This document shows positions 7,542 through 15,235 of a stretch of DNA of 42,712 nucleotides, in pieces; position 1 is the first letter of the stretch, and each line of letters opens with the position of its first letter. The stretch covers positions 1 through 42,712 of IMG/VR virus record IMGVR_UViG_3300046002_006786. One strand, given 5' to 3'. The position numbers were made by a program, and so were the translations under genes. Under the pieces are notes generated by a model. That model worked only from the letters and a program-made list of their open reading frames with translations, was not told the origin of the DNA and did not search any database. Origin of the DNA: a virus.

Positions 7542-8153
7542 ATGACCACTGTTCGCCGCGGCATACCGACGACCCTGCCTGTTCGCGACCCCGTGCGAGA
7601 CAACACCCGTCGGCTTGCCCGGACGCTGGAGGGGCGTGAGAATTTTACGGGCGTGCTGGTTGATGAACAGGACGTTGCGCCGTTTCTGGGCAAGACGGAC
7701 GGCGAGAAGTTGGTTGATCCTGGTGGGCTGGATGACGGCTATGTTGAGACGTTGGCCATTGCCACGGCGGCAGTGACGGCGGGGGCGACTTCGGCTGTTG
7801 GCGGGGTTGTCTCGTTGAATGCGGCGCTTGAGACCACGGTTGCGACGCGGTCTTACACGACGACGGGCGGCGAGCTTGAGATCGAGGCAAACTTCCACCT
7901 GACGGTCTGGCATCCCTTGGCGGGCCCGATCTCGTGCCGCATTCGCATGTACCGGGATGCCACGGTCATTTTTGACAAGACCTTTGTGGCGATCGACGGC
8001 GACTTGATCCAGGGCTGGCAGACGCCGCGGGCGGTCGAGACTATGGCGGCGGGCAGTTACACCTACAGTGTGACGGCGCAGGCGAGCGTCAGCAACTACG
8101 CCACGGCCGAGGCTGATGCCGGCAGTATCTCCGTGCGGGAGTTCAAGAGGTGA
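7542..8153 (+). CDS. Putative virion-associated protein, unknown function (203 aa)
   Basis: A 203-residue protein. The N-terminal 65 residues are polar. Then comes an Ala/Thr/Val-rich stretch and a C-terminal beta-rich domain ending in ITVREF-like strands (SISVREFKR), in the style of tail or fibre accessory proteins. I recognise no family. It lies upstream of the lysis cassette, and the first late-promoter-like motif follows 4 bases after its stop. Start ATG 7542 has only a weak upstream GGAA. Confidence 0.5.
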   Translation: MTTVRRGIPTTLPVRDPVRDNTRRLARTLEGRENFTGVLVDEQDVAPFLGKTDGEKLVDPGGLDDGYVETLAIATAAVTAGATSAVGGVVSLNAALETTVATRSYTTTGGELEIEANFHLTVWHPLAGPISCRIRMYRDATVIFDKTFVAIDGDLIQGWQTPRAVETMAAGSYTYSVTAQASVSNYATAEADAGSISVREFKR

Positions 8154-8157
8154 CCTT

Positions 8158-8167
8158 GTGCGTTGAG
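8158..8167 (+). promoter_or_regulatory. Late-promoter-like motif GTGCGTTGAG, copy 1 (lysis cassette)
   Basis: Exact copy of the 10-base motif, 4 bases after the stop of the preceding gene and ahead of the lysis cassette. From TTGA (8163) to the ATG of a 14-codon mini-ORF (8198) is 35 bases, the same distance seen at four other copies. Read as a -35 element of a late promoter. Confidence 0.6.
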
Positions 8168-8197
8168 GGCGGCGCGACTGCTGGGCGAGGTGCGGGC

Positions 8198-8242
8198 ATG
8201 CGATCGCGCGCCGTGACCACCCGCACTGAGGCATGCCTGTGA
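8198..8242 (+). CDS. Possible 14-codon leader ORF ahead of the lysis genes
   Basis: A mini-ORF starting at ATG 8198 encodes MRSRAVTTRTEACL. It sits 35 bases after the TTGA of motif copy 1, where a leaderless transcript would begin, and its TGA (8240-8242) overlaps a GTG at 8239 of the next gene as GTGA. This fits translational coupling of the lysis genes to a leader. It could be chance; there is no protein-level evidence. Confidence 0.3.
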   Translation: MRSRAVTTRTEACL

Positions 8243-8472
8243 CCCTGCACTCTGATGCCCGCAAACTGAACTGGGCGATGATCGGGGTGATTGTCGCGTT
8301 GGTCATGCAGGCCGCTGCGCTGGTTTTCTGGGGTGGCGGGATCAATCAGCGGGTGTCGAGCCTGGAGCGCACGGTTGCGCCGCTGGCCGACGGGACGCTG
8401 GCCCGGCTGGATGAGCGAACACAGGCGATGAAGGAACAGTTGGACCGCATAGAAAAGCGCGAGGGCCAGTGA
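8239..8472 (+). CDS. Small membrane protein with coiled coil, lysis cassette (77 aa)
   Basis: One transmembrane helix near the N-terminus (WAMIGVIVALVMQAAALVFW, about residues 12-31) is followed by a polar helical, coiled-coil-like region (VSSLERTV to EQLDRIEKREG). This layout resembles small phage membrane proteins beside holins (DUF2730-like or antiholin-like). The GTG start at 8239 has GAGG 7 bases upstream and overlaps the leader stop; an ATG at 8233 in the same frame adds two codons. The GTGA overlap with the downstream holin indicates co-translation. Confidence 0.6.
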   Translation: MTLHSDARKLNWAMIGVIVALVMQAAALVFWGGGINQRVSSLERTVAPLADGTLARLDERTQAMKEQLDRIEKREGQ

Positions 8473-8708
8473 CCGACCACACCGCACTGCCCGACCACCC
8501 GATGCGCGCGCACTGGGCGTGGCAGATGTTTGACCGTCTGTGGCGACCGACTGCCGGCTGGGTCGTTGTGGCGGGTCTGGTCTATGCCGGCGTCGTGGGC
8601 CCCGCGATCGAGAAGCCGATGGCTGAGGGTTATCTGGTTGCCTGGCTGACCTTCTGCGCGGCGATGCTGGGCCTGAAGACGATTGAGAAAATCCGGGGGG
8701 TGGCGTGA
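8469..8708 (+). CDS. Holin-like protein (79 aa)
   Basis: A 79-residue protein with at least two hydrophobic segments (about residues 28-47, VVVAGLVYAGVV, and 52-70, YLVAWLTFCAAMLGL), an N-terminal aromatic region and a short basic C-terminus. This resembles the 3TM-type holin family found next to endolysins. It would form the membrane lesion that releases or activates the endolysin. GTG start overlaps the upstream stop (GTGA), and the stop overlaps the endolysin start (TGATG). Confidence 0.7.
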   Translation: MTDHTALPDHPMRAHWAWQMFDRLWRPTAGWVVVAGLVYAGVVGPAIEKPMAEGYLVAWLTFCAAMLGLKTIEKIRGVA

Positions 8709-9133
8709 TGCCGTACCGTCTGTCTGACCGATCCAAGCGCAATCTGATTGGTGTTCATCCTGACATGGTCGCGGTCGTAACCCGCGCCATTGAGATCAGC
8801 CCTGCCGACTTCATGGTGATTGAGGGCGTCCGCACGCCGGAGCGCCAGAAAGAACTCTACGCGCAAGGGCGCACCAAGCCGGGCAAGAGGGTGACGTGGA
8901 CGCTGAACAGCAACCACTTCAAGCAGTCGGACGGATTCGGCCGCGCCGTCGACCTGCTGCCGGAGCCGTATGACTGGAAAGACCCTGGCCAGTTTGACAA
9001 GGTCGCGCGGGCGATGCGCGAGGCAGGCAAGCAGTTGGGCGTCAAGATCCGCTGGGGTGGCGACTGGGATCAGGACGGCCGTGCCCGCGAGAAGGGTGAG
9101 ACGGACAGTCCCCACTTCGAGCTTGCCAGATGA
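8708..9133 (+). CDS. Endolysin, M15-family peptidase (L-Ala-D-Glu type)
   Basis: A 141-residue enzyme of the peptidase M15 fold. The zinc ligands are visible: SNH (His70), AVD (Asp82) and SPHFEL (His136), with the GVRTPERQ element (about 40-47) typical of phage peptidases such as the T5 endopeptidase group. It cleaves the peptide part of peptidoglycan during lysis. There is no signal peptide, consistent with export through the holin just upstream. ATG 8708 overlaps the holin stop; the spanin gene starts inside its last codons (ATGA). Confidence 0.9.
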   Translation: MPYRLSDRSKRNLIGVHPDMVAVVTRAIEISPADFMVIEGVRTPERQKELYAQGRTKPGKRVTWTLNSNHFKQSDGFGRAVDLLPEPYDWKDPGQFDKVARAMREAGKQLGVKIRWGGDWDQDGRAREKGETDSPHFELAR

Positions 9134-9471
9134 TCCGCGTGCTGGCGGCGCTGCTGGCCGTGGCGGTGCTGGCGACGGGCATCCAGACCTTTCGTGCCGA
9201 CCGGCTCAAGGCGGGGCTGGTCATTGCCAACGCTGAACTGAAACTGCTGCGTGAAGCCCGCGACACCGCAATGGCGGATGCGCAGATCCAGGCCGACCAG
9301 TGCCTGTCCCGCGTGAACGAGGCCCGCAAGTCGGCCCGGCGCATCGAGACCATTATCGAGAGGCCGATCCATGTCGATTCCCAAGGCTGTGCTGTGCGCG
9401 AGCTTGTTCCTGCTGGCGAGTTGCGCGAAGCCCTCCAGCCCGCAACCCCTCCCGCCCAGCCTCTGCGTTGA
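9130..9471 (+). CDS. Inner-membrane spanin subunit (Rz-like)
   Basis: A 113-residue protein with an N-terminal membrane anchor (VLAALLAVAVLATGIQTF, about residues 4-21) and a long periplasmic helical region (ANAELKLLREARDTAMADAQIQADQ) ending in a Pro-rich tail. This is the standard i-spanin layout. The gene for the outer-membrane partner starts within it at 9371 in another frame. With that lipoprotein it would fuse the inner and outer membranes at the last step of lysis of a Gram-negative host. Confidence 0.85.
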   Translation: MIRVLAALLAVAVLATGIQTFRADRLKAGLVIANAELKLLREARDTAMADAQIQADQCLSRVNEARKSARRIETIIERPIHVDSQGCAVRELVPAGELREALQPATPPAQPLR

Positions 9472-9637
9472 GGTCCGGGCCGAGCCGGCGTTGCCTGAGG
9501 GTGCCGGGCTGGTGGCTCCGGTGACGGATGCCGAGAAGGGCGCCACGCGCGAACTGTTGGCATGGGCGTCTGAGGTTCTGGACTGGGGCCGCGAGGGGTG
9601 GGACCGGGCGGGCACGGCGCGGGGGCTGTGCGGATGA
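9371..9637 (+). CDS. Outer-membrane spanin lipoprotein (Rz1-like)
   Basis: An 88-residue lipoprotein encoded in the +1 frame relative to the i-spanin gene and overlapping its last 101 bases. The signal sequence ends in a clear lipobox LASC (lipidated Cys18), followed by a Pro-rich stretch (PSSPQPLPPS). It is longer than classic Rz1 and has a C-terminal helical extension. The overlapping arrangement is typical of spanin pairs. Its TGA overlaps the next start (ATGA). Confidence 0.85.
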   Translation: MSIPKAVLCASLFLLASCAKPSSPQPLPPSLCVEVRAEPALPEGAGLVAPVTDAEKGATRELLAWASEVLDWGREGWDRAGTARGLCG

Positions 9638-10842
9638 CCCTCCGCTTTGTCCCGCCGCAGGATGCTCCGCCGACCGCGGAGCTGCTGGCCTTTTGCGAGA
9701 CCGACCGCCAGCGGGAGTGCGTTCAGGCCGTCATTGACATTGGCTCCGTCACCCACGCGGCCAAGCACCTGAACACGGACGAGCGCAGTTTCCGGCGGAT
9801 GCTGGCGAACATCAAGGCGCGTGCGGCGGCCGGGGGGTATGCTCCTGAGTACGGCATGACCGAGCAGGTGCCGGACGGGTTCAAGCTCAAGGGCCGATCT
9901 GTCCTGCGCAAACTGGACCCGGTCACAGGCCAGCGCGTCGAGGTGCTGTCCTGGGACAAGTCGAGCGCGGACGATGAGCGCCGGGCTGAGATGCTGCGGG
10001 AGGCGTTTGCCGCCCTGTCACAGGAGGTGCCGCGCGTTGCGTCCATAGCTCCGCCGGCGAGCACCAACGAGGCGCTGTGCAACCTGTTTACCCTGACGGA
10101 TTCCCATGTCGGCATGCTGGCGTGGCGCAAGGAGGGCGGGGCCGACTGGGACATGCAGATCGCCGAGGACACGCTGGTCGGCTGCTTTGAGCAGATGGTC
10201 GAGCGATCACCGCTGGCGGACACCTGCGTCGTCAACCAGCTTGGCGATTTCCTGCACTATGACGGCCTGCTGCCGGTCACGCCGGGCCACGGGCACGTGC
10301 TGGACGCCGACGGACGGTTCTCCAAGATGGTCCGCACGGCCATCCGCATCCTGCGCCGGGTGATTGACCTGGCGCTCGCCCGCCACAAAACCGTCTTTGT
10401 CGTCATGGCCGAGGGCAATCACGACCTTGCCTCAAGCGTCTGGCTGCGCATCATGTTTGGCGCCCTGTACGAGAACGAGCCGCGCGTCCGCGTTATCGAC
10501 AGCGAGCTGCCATACTACGTCCACGTCCACGGCGAGACGATGCTGGCGTTCCACCACGGACACCTGAAGAAGAACGACGGCCTGCCCATGTTGTTCGCGG
10601 CTCAGTACCCGCGCGAGTGGGGCGCGACGACGAAGCGATATGCCCACACAGGCCATCGGCATCACGAGGAGATCAAGGAGCACAGCGGCATGAAGGTGAC
10701 GCAGCACTCGACCCTTGCGGCGCGCGACGCCTATGCGGCGAGAGGCGGCTGGCACAGCGACAGACAGGCCACGGCCTACACCTATCACAGCCGGTGGGGG
10801 CAGGTCGGGTCCGTGACGGTGACGCCCGAGATGGTCGCATGA
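9634..10842 (+). CDS. Helix-turn-helix / calcineurin-like metallophosphoesterase
   Basis: A 402-residue protein with an N-terminal helix-turn-helix (about residues 22-62: ECVQAVIDIGSVTHAAKHLN, then SFRRMLANIKAR) followed by a metallophosphoesterase domain. The metal-binding motifs are in order: LTDSH (about 155), GDFLHYD (about 208), EGNHD (about 263) and FHHGH (about 309), with GHRHH near 342. Such proteins recur in podophages near lysis or packaging genes, but the substrate is unknown; cleavage of nucleic acid or nucleotide phosphates is possible. The upstream extension from 9598 is rejected because ATG 9634 overlaps the spanin stop. Confidence 0.8.
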   Translation: MTLRFVPPQDAPPTAELLAFCETDRQRECVQAVIDIGSVTHAAKHLNTDERSFRRMLANIKARAAAGGYAPEYGMTEQVPDGFKLKGRSVLRKLDPVTGQRVEVLSWDKSSADDERRAEMLREAFAALSQEVPRVASIAPPASTNEALCNLFTLTDSHVGMLAWRKEGGADWDMQIAEDTLVGCFEQMVERSPLADTCVVNQLGDFLHYDGLLPVTPGHGHVLDADGRFSKMVRTAIRILRRVIDLALARHKTVFVVMAEGNHDLASSVWLRIMFGALYENEPRVRVIDSELPYYVHVHGETMLAFHHGHLKKNDGLPMLFAAQYPREWGATTKRYAHTGHRHHEEIKEHSGMKVTQHSTLAARDAYAARGGWHSDRQATAYTYHSRWGQVGSVTVTPEMVA

Positions 10843-11018
10843 TCCCCGGCACACCCGAGCACACTGCCTGGCAGGCCGAGCAATTGGCCAAGAACAAGAA
10901 AGCCTCCGCCAAGCGCGCGCGCTGGGCCGCGCGCCTTGGCCGCCCATTTCCGAGATCCGCGACCGACCTGCGTCCCGATCCGGGGACGCTGGACGTTGAT
11001 GATGTGGAGATGGGGTAG
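10839..11018 (+). CDS. Small basic phage protein (59 aa)
   Basis: A 59-residue protein. Its ATG overlaps the preceding stop (ATGA), and its TAG lies one base before the next ATG. Lys/Arg-rich centre (KNKKASAKRARWAARLGR) and acidic C-terminus. It may bind nucleic acid, but no family is recognised. The real start is at 10839, inside a longer open frame. Confidence 0.55.
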   Translation: MIPGTPEHTAWQAEQLAKNKKASAKRARWAARLGRPFPRSATDLRPDPGTLDVDDVEMG

Positions 11019-11019
11019 G

Positions 11020-11223
11020 ATGGACGACTGGGACGACGAGGACTGGCTGCCGTGGTTTGAGACCGGCACCTGCTACGATCTGAGCGGGCAGGAGGAGCCG
11101 CCACGGTTCAAGTCCGTAAGCCCCGCCGCCCACCGCGCCTTTCAGATCGGCAAGGCCATGAAGGCGCAGGAGGCCGCCGAATCGCATCGCGGCCCGCTCG
11201 GCTTTCACCGCCCCGTGCGTTGA
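11020..11223 (+). CDS. Small acidic phage protein (67 aa)
   Basis: A 67-residue protein with a strongly acidic, tryptophan-rich N-terminus (MDDWDDEDWLPWFE). The last codons of the gene form part of late motif copy 2: its stop TGA (11221-11223) is the TGA of GTGCGTTGAG. GGATG at the previous stop serves as the start context. Unknown function; position suggests a head or packaging accessory role. Confidence 0.55.
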   Translation: MDDWDDEDWLPWFETGTCYDLSGQEEPPRFKSVSPAAHRAFQIGKAMKAQEAAESHRGPLGFHRPVR

Positions 11224-11224
11224 G
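11215..11224 (+). promoter_or_regulatory. Late-promoter-like motif GTGCGTTGAG, copy 2
   Basis: Exact 10-base copy overlapping the stop of the preceding gene. The downstream structural gene starts at 11278 with its own ribosome binding site (CCGGAG). A 9-codon mini-ORF from GTG 11252, 32 bases after TTGA, ends by overlapping that ATG (ATGA), echoing copy 1. Confidence 0.55.
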
Positions 11225-11277
11225 GGCAATGGCGGTCTGCGGCGTGGTGCGGTGAAGCATCGCGACCGGAGCCACCT

Positions 11278-13536
11278 ATGACCCTCTACAAAAGCGCCAG
11301 CGGAGCCGAGATCGAGGTCGACTCGGTCGAGCAGCGCAGCGGCAGCACTGTCAAGGCGCGCGTGCCGGCGATGGTCCTGGTTGATGAAGATGGGGTTGTC
11401 GGCGGCGTCACGCCCTCCAACATCACAACCAAGTTCCGCGAAGCGTTTGAAGATCCGATGCTCGCGAACTTTGTCAAGGTCGTCGGCACGGGCGACATTG
11501 TGCAAGTCGAGGGCAACGCGGCGGCTGCGTCGTATGTGTCGATCTCGAAATCCCCTTGGGACGCGGGCAACCAGACCACGCTCGAAACCATCGAGACGTT
11601 CGCAATGCCCATCGAGCTTGCGTTCGGCGCGCATCGCTCGCAGGCTACGCTTGGTCAGGAGTTCTCGGTTGAAATCGTGGATGATGGCCCGGCTATTGCC
11701 GCCATCGCTGACATTGCGATTTCCTCGATCACGCAATCTGCATCTGTGCTGACTGTGGACACGGTGGCCGATCACGGTCTGGTTCCGGGCCAGTCCATTG
11801 GCGTGACTGGATGCTCTAACCAGCTGGCCAACTATCCGGCGCTTGTGGTCGCATCCATCCCGACGCCGCGCCAGTTCACGGCGACTGCCGGTCCTGGCGG
11901 CACCATCCCCTCGCAGACCATCACGAACCCGGTGGGAGCCAAAGGTTCGGTCTTCGCCCGTGAGCGCCTTGGTCGCGCCCAGAACGGCGTGTCGCAGATT
12001 TTTGACAACGCCACGATCACGAACGCCAGTTTCTACATCCGCTCGGAGAGCGGCGACGTTCTGCCCTCGGGCACGATTTTGGGCAACCACTCGGTCACGG
12101 TGGCCACGGCTGCGTCCGTTCAACTGGTGAACGCGCCCTACACCTATGCCTTCTCGCCCACGTCCGAATACCGGACCAACTTGCAGGCCGACCGTGTTCA
12201 GGCTGCTGACAGCCCGGTTGACAGTTTGGCTCAAGCGACCGGGCGTCTGCTGCGCACTCAAGTTTGCCCCGATCCGTCCGCAACCTACAAGTTTCGCGTT
12301 CGGGCAAACAACTCGAAATCCCTGACCGTTCTGACTGCCAAGGTGGTCAGCGTCAGCAAGCCCGGCACGACGGTTGGCACGTTCACGACGGCTACGAACC
12401 ACGGCCTGACGACCGGCGATCTGATTGTCTATTACGGCAACAGCAACGTTGCAGCCTCGGCCTTCCCGAACCTGACCACGGCCACGGCGGTTACGGTCTT
12501 GTCGCCAACCACGTTCACGGTGGCTGCCATCGGCACGGCGGCGACTGTGACCGGCTACGGCGGTGTTATCGCCAAGGTGCAGGGCGGCAACCTCCTGTCG
12601 GCCCTTGGTGTCTTCAACAACTCGGGTGTCAACGCCACTCTCTCCACCCTGACAAGCGGTCAACGCCAACTGGTCTTGACCGGCGCGGCAACATGGTCTG
12701 CCACGATTGGCGACTATGTGAACGTCGAAGGCGTCACGAACGCCACGAACGGCGCGACGCTAGGGGTTGACGGTGTGTGGAAGGTGGCCAACTCGGCCAC
12801 GACGACCCTGACCCTGGTGCCCTGCACGACGGAATTTGCCGCAACGCTTCCGGCTGATTTTGTCCTGACCAACTCGGCCGGCGCTGTCGTCAAGCGCACC
12901 TGCCTGCGCCTGTCGTTTGTTCGTATCTTTGACTATGCGCGCCAGCGCGTTGAGATGCTGGCTCGGCCCACCGGAGATATTTCCGGCGCAGCCCCGGTCA
13001 ATATCCAAAACGTCCCGGCTGTCACGGTGTCGTCGGGCACGGTGACGACTGTCACGACCCTGACCGGCGGCGGCGCAGCGGAGGACGCGGCGGCGGGCAC
13101 AAACCCGCTCACTGTCGGCGGCGTTGTCCGCGATGCCGCAGCCCCGACCACTCTGGTGACCGGCGACGCGGCCCGTCTGACGATGTCGCGCGGCGCGGCG
13201 GCGATCGTAAAGCCCTACTCAGTCGCAGAGGCGGGCTGGAACGGGTCCGTCTCGCTGACGACTACCACGGCGACGGCGCTAATCGTCGCGGCGGCGGCTG
13301 GCCTCAAGAGGCACCTGACCGCGATCCAGGCTATCAACACCGGCGCGGCGGCTGTGGACCTCATTATCCTCGACGGCGCGACCGAGCGGTGGCGCTTGAC
13401 GCTTCCGATCAACATCCCGGTGTCGATCGAGTTCCCCACCGAACTCACCACAACCGCAGCCACCGCCCTGAACGTCAACCTGTCTGCCATAAGCACTGGC
13501 GTTCGGGTCAACGGCCAAGGCTACACGTCGGCTTAA
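11278..13536 (+). CDS. Large modular virion structural protein (752 aa)
   Basis: A 752-residue Thr/Val/Ala-rich, beta-strand-rich protein. Three segments share one pattern, a variant of HGL..GD.I.V.G..N....N....V....TTFTV: about residues 150-215 (VADHGLVPGQSIGVTG, PRQFTATAG), 350-420 (ATNHGLTTGDLIVYYG, PTTFTVAAIG) and 460-515 (IGDYVNVEGVTNATNG). Such repeats are common in phage surface and tail structural proteins. The N-terminal 130 residues look like a capsid- or tail-attached domain. It lies between lysis genes and terL, and is separated from terL by a late motif. Exact location in the particle is unknown. Confidence 0.6.
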   Translation: MTLYKSASGAEIEVDSVEQRSGSTVKARVPAMVLVDEDGVVGGVTPSNITTKFREAFEDPMLANFVKVVGTGDIVQVEGNAAAASYVSISKSPWDAGNQTTLETIETFAMPIELAFGAHRSQATLGQEFSVEIVDDGPAIAAIADIAISSITQSASVLTVDTVADHGLVPGQSIGVTGCSNQLANYPALVVASIPTPRQFTATAGPGGTIPSQTITNPVGAKGSVFARERLGRAQNGVSQIFDNATITNASFYIRSESGDVLPSGTILGNHSVTVATAASVQLVNAPYTYAFSPTSEYRTNLQADRVQAADSPVDSLAQATGRLLRTQVCPDPSATYKFRVRANNSKSLTVLTAKVVSVSKPGTTVGTFTTATNHGLTTGDLIVYYGNSNVAASAFPNLTTATAVTVLSPTTFTVAAIGTAATVTGYGGVIAKVQGGNLLSALGVFNNSGVNATLSTLTSGQRQLVLTGAATWSATIGDYVNVEGVTNATNGATLGVDGVWKVANSATTTLTLVPCTTEFAATLPADFVLTNSAGAVVKRTCLRLSFVRIFDYARQRVEMLARPTGDISGAAPVNIQNVPAVTVSSGTVTTVTTLTGGGAAEDAAAGTNPLTVGGVVRDAAAPTTLVTGDAARLTMSRGAAAIVKPYSVAEAGWNGSVSLTTTTATALIVAAAAGLKRHLTAIQAINTGAAAVDLIILDGATERWRLTLPINIPVSIEFPTELTTTAATALNVNLSAISTGVRVNGQGYTSA

Positions 13537-13569
13537 GGGTAGATCGGCGACGCGGACAGCGCGGGGTCG

Positions 13570-13579
13570 GTGCGTTGAG
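13570..13579 (+). promoter_or_regulatory. Late-promoter-like motif GTGCGTTGAG, copy 3 (terL)
   Basis: Exact copy in the 73-base gap before terL. TTGA starts 35 bases before the terL ATG (13610). No purine-rich ribosome binding site precedes that ATG (context CTTCTCCGCGT). The hexamer at -12 to -7 relative to the ATG is CCTTCT. Confidence 0.65.
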
Positions 13580-13609
13580 GCTGTAGCCCCCGCCGCGCCT
13601 TCTCCGCGT

Positions 13610-15235
13610 ATGGCCCGCAAGGCAGCATCCCAACCACCGCGCGAGCCGATCCGCTTTGAGCCTGACGGCCGCATCCTGTCGGCGTTCCTGCTTGCGGACA
13701 ATGAGTTCGACATCATCCAGGGGCCGATCGGCTCAGGCAAGACGGACGCCGCGATCATGCGTCTGTTCCGGCATGCGAGCCAGCAACCACCGCAGGGCGA
13801 CAAGGTCCGCCGCTCCCGCTTTGCCATCGTCCGCTCGACCTTCCCTGAACTGAAGACGACGACGATTCCCTCGTTCGTGAACCTGTTTCCCGAGGGCACG
13901 GAGGCGCAGGGCGGATTCGGCGAGATGTCGTGGTCGCCGCCGTTCACCTACCACATGCGCTACGGCGACATGGAAGCCGAGTTCATCTTCCTCGCCCTGG
14001 ACAAGGACGACGACGTCAAGAAGCTGCGCTCGCTGCAGCTCACCGGGATCTATTTCAACGAGCTTCAGTACATCAACCTGATGCTCGTGACCGAGGGGCT
14101 GTCGCGTTGCGGCCGTTATCCGTCCGTCAAAAATGGCGGGTGCAACTGGTCCGGCGGCATCGCCGACATGAACGCGCCCGAGAGCCTGCACTGGGCGCCC
14201 ATCATGTTCGGCAAGGCGCCCGTGCCGGACCACTTCACGCCCGACGACGTCCAGAAACACCGACGCCCGCCGGGCTGGTGCCTGTATGTCCAGCCGCCGG
14301 CGCTGCTGGTGCTGGACGATGCGCTCAAAGCCTCCGGGCTGGAGCCGCTGAATCCGGGCGATGAGGTCGAGTATTGCGTCAACCCGAGCGCGGAGAACCT
14401 GCGCTGGCTGCGACCGGACTATTACCCCAAGAAGATTCACGGGGTGACGCGCCAGTGGATCGACGCCAACTGCCGCAACATCGCCGCTAGCCAGATGAAG
14501 GGCAAGGCGGTGCACCCACTGTTCCGCGGCGAGGGTGAGCGCAACAGCCACGTCAGCCCAAACGCGCTCAAGTTCAATCCCGAGCTGGAGCTTTACGTCG
14601 GTATGGACTTTGGCCTGACGCCGGCCGTTGTGTTTGGCCAGACGATCCGGGGCCGCGTCTTCGTGCTGGGCGAGCTTTACGCCGAGGGTGTCGGCGCGGT
14701 GAGCTTCGCGCCCGTGGTCAAGCGCGAAATCCTGCGCCGTTTCGGTGGGCTCGATCTGGCGCGCGTCAAGTTCATCGGCGACCCTGGCAGCGCCGTCCGG
14801 TCGCAGACTGACGAGCAAACCCCGTTCGACATCTTCCGCCAGCAAGGCATGCCGGTCCGACCCGCCCCCGGCGCCAACCGGTTCTCAAAGGTCGGCGGGC
14901 GCAAGGAGGTGGTCGACAGCCTGCTTGAGCGTCAGGTCGACGGCTATCAGGCGCTGATGATCGACCCCGGCTGCCGCATGCTGGTGCAGGGCCTGAGCGG
15001 CGGCTACCAGTTCAAGGTCACCAAGTCCTCGTTCGGCGAGTTCGTCTCATCGGATGTGGTCAAGAACCAATATTCTCACACAAATGACGCCTTCCAATAT
15101 TTACTTTTGGGTATGGGCGAGGGCGGCAACCTGCTGTTCGGCGCTGGCCGCAATGTCGCGGCGGTCCAGACCAAGGTGCAGGCGCGGGTGTTTGACCGCG
15201 GCTCGCGCGCACCGCTGTTCCGCGCTCGCCGATGA
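13610..15235 (+). CDS. terL: Terminase large subunit
   Basis: A 541-residue packaging motor. The ATPase domain shows Walker A GPIGSGKT (residues 38-45) and a Walker B-like strand ending in YFNE (about 149-152). The nuclease domain shows a first acidic motif in YVGMDFGLTPA (about 328-338), FIGDPGS (about 388-394) and a C-terminal SHTNDAFQYLL motif. It cuts concatemers or circles and pumps DNA through the portal. It begins a block terL, small gene, small gene, portal with ATGA overlaps. The start lacks a ribosome binding site and lies 35 bases after the TTGA of late motif copy 3. Confidence 0.93.
   Translation: MARKAASQPPREPIRFEPDGRILSAFLLADNEFDIIQGPIGSGKTDAAIMRLFRHASQQPPQGDKVRRSRFAIVRSTFPELKTTTIPSFVNLFPEGTEAQGGFGEMSWSPPFTYHMRYGDMEAEFIFLALDKDDDVKKLRSLQLTGIYFNELQYINLMLVTEGLSRCGRYPSVKNGGCNWSGGIADMNAPESLHWAPIMFGKAPVPDHFTPDDVQKHRRPPGWCLYVQPPALLVLDDALKASGLEPLNPGDEVEYCVNPSAENLRWLRPDYYPKKIHGVTRQWIDANCRNIAASQMKGKAVHPLFRGEGERNSHVSPNALKFNPELELYVGMDFGLTPAVVFGQTIRGRVFVLGELYAEGVGAVSFAPVVKREILRRFGGLDLARVKFIGDPGSAVRSQTDEQTPFDIFRQQGMPVRPAPGANRFSKVGGRKEVVDSLLERQVDGYQALMIDPGCRMLVQGLSGGYQFKVTKSSFGEFVSSDVVKNQYSHTNDAFQYLLLGMGEGGNLLFGAGRNVAAVQTKVQARVFDRGSRAPLFRARR

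Noticed and set aside
7216-7639. Plus-strand ORFs across the 7305-7541 gap
   Set aside because: They have no ribosome site, overlap real genes in other frames, and encode low-complexity Arg/Gly/Pro sequence.
9463-9473. Near-match of the late motif (CTGCGTTGAG) at the end of the i-spanin gene
   Set aside because: It lies inside the overlapping o-spanin gene, lacks the first G, and is followed by no gene start at the conserved distance. A similar near-match near 40816 is inside the endonuclease VII gene.
10432-12669. Long minus-strand open frame (745 codons)
   Set aside because: It lies opposite the phosphoesterase and structural genes, crosses their boundaries, and has an Arg/His/Gly-rich composition typical of the shadow of a GC-rich coding strand. 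The same applies to minus frames at 582-2231, 20868-22316 and 25042-27264.
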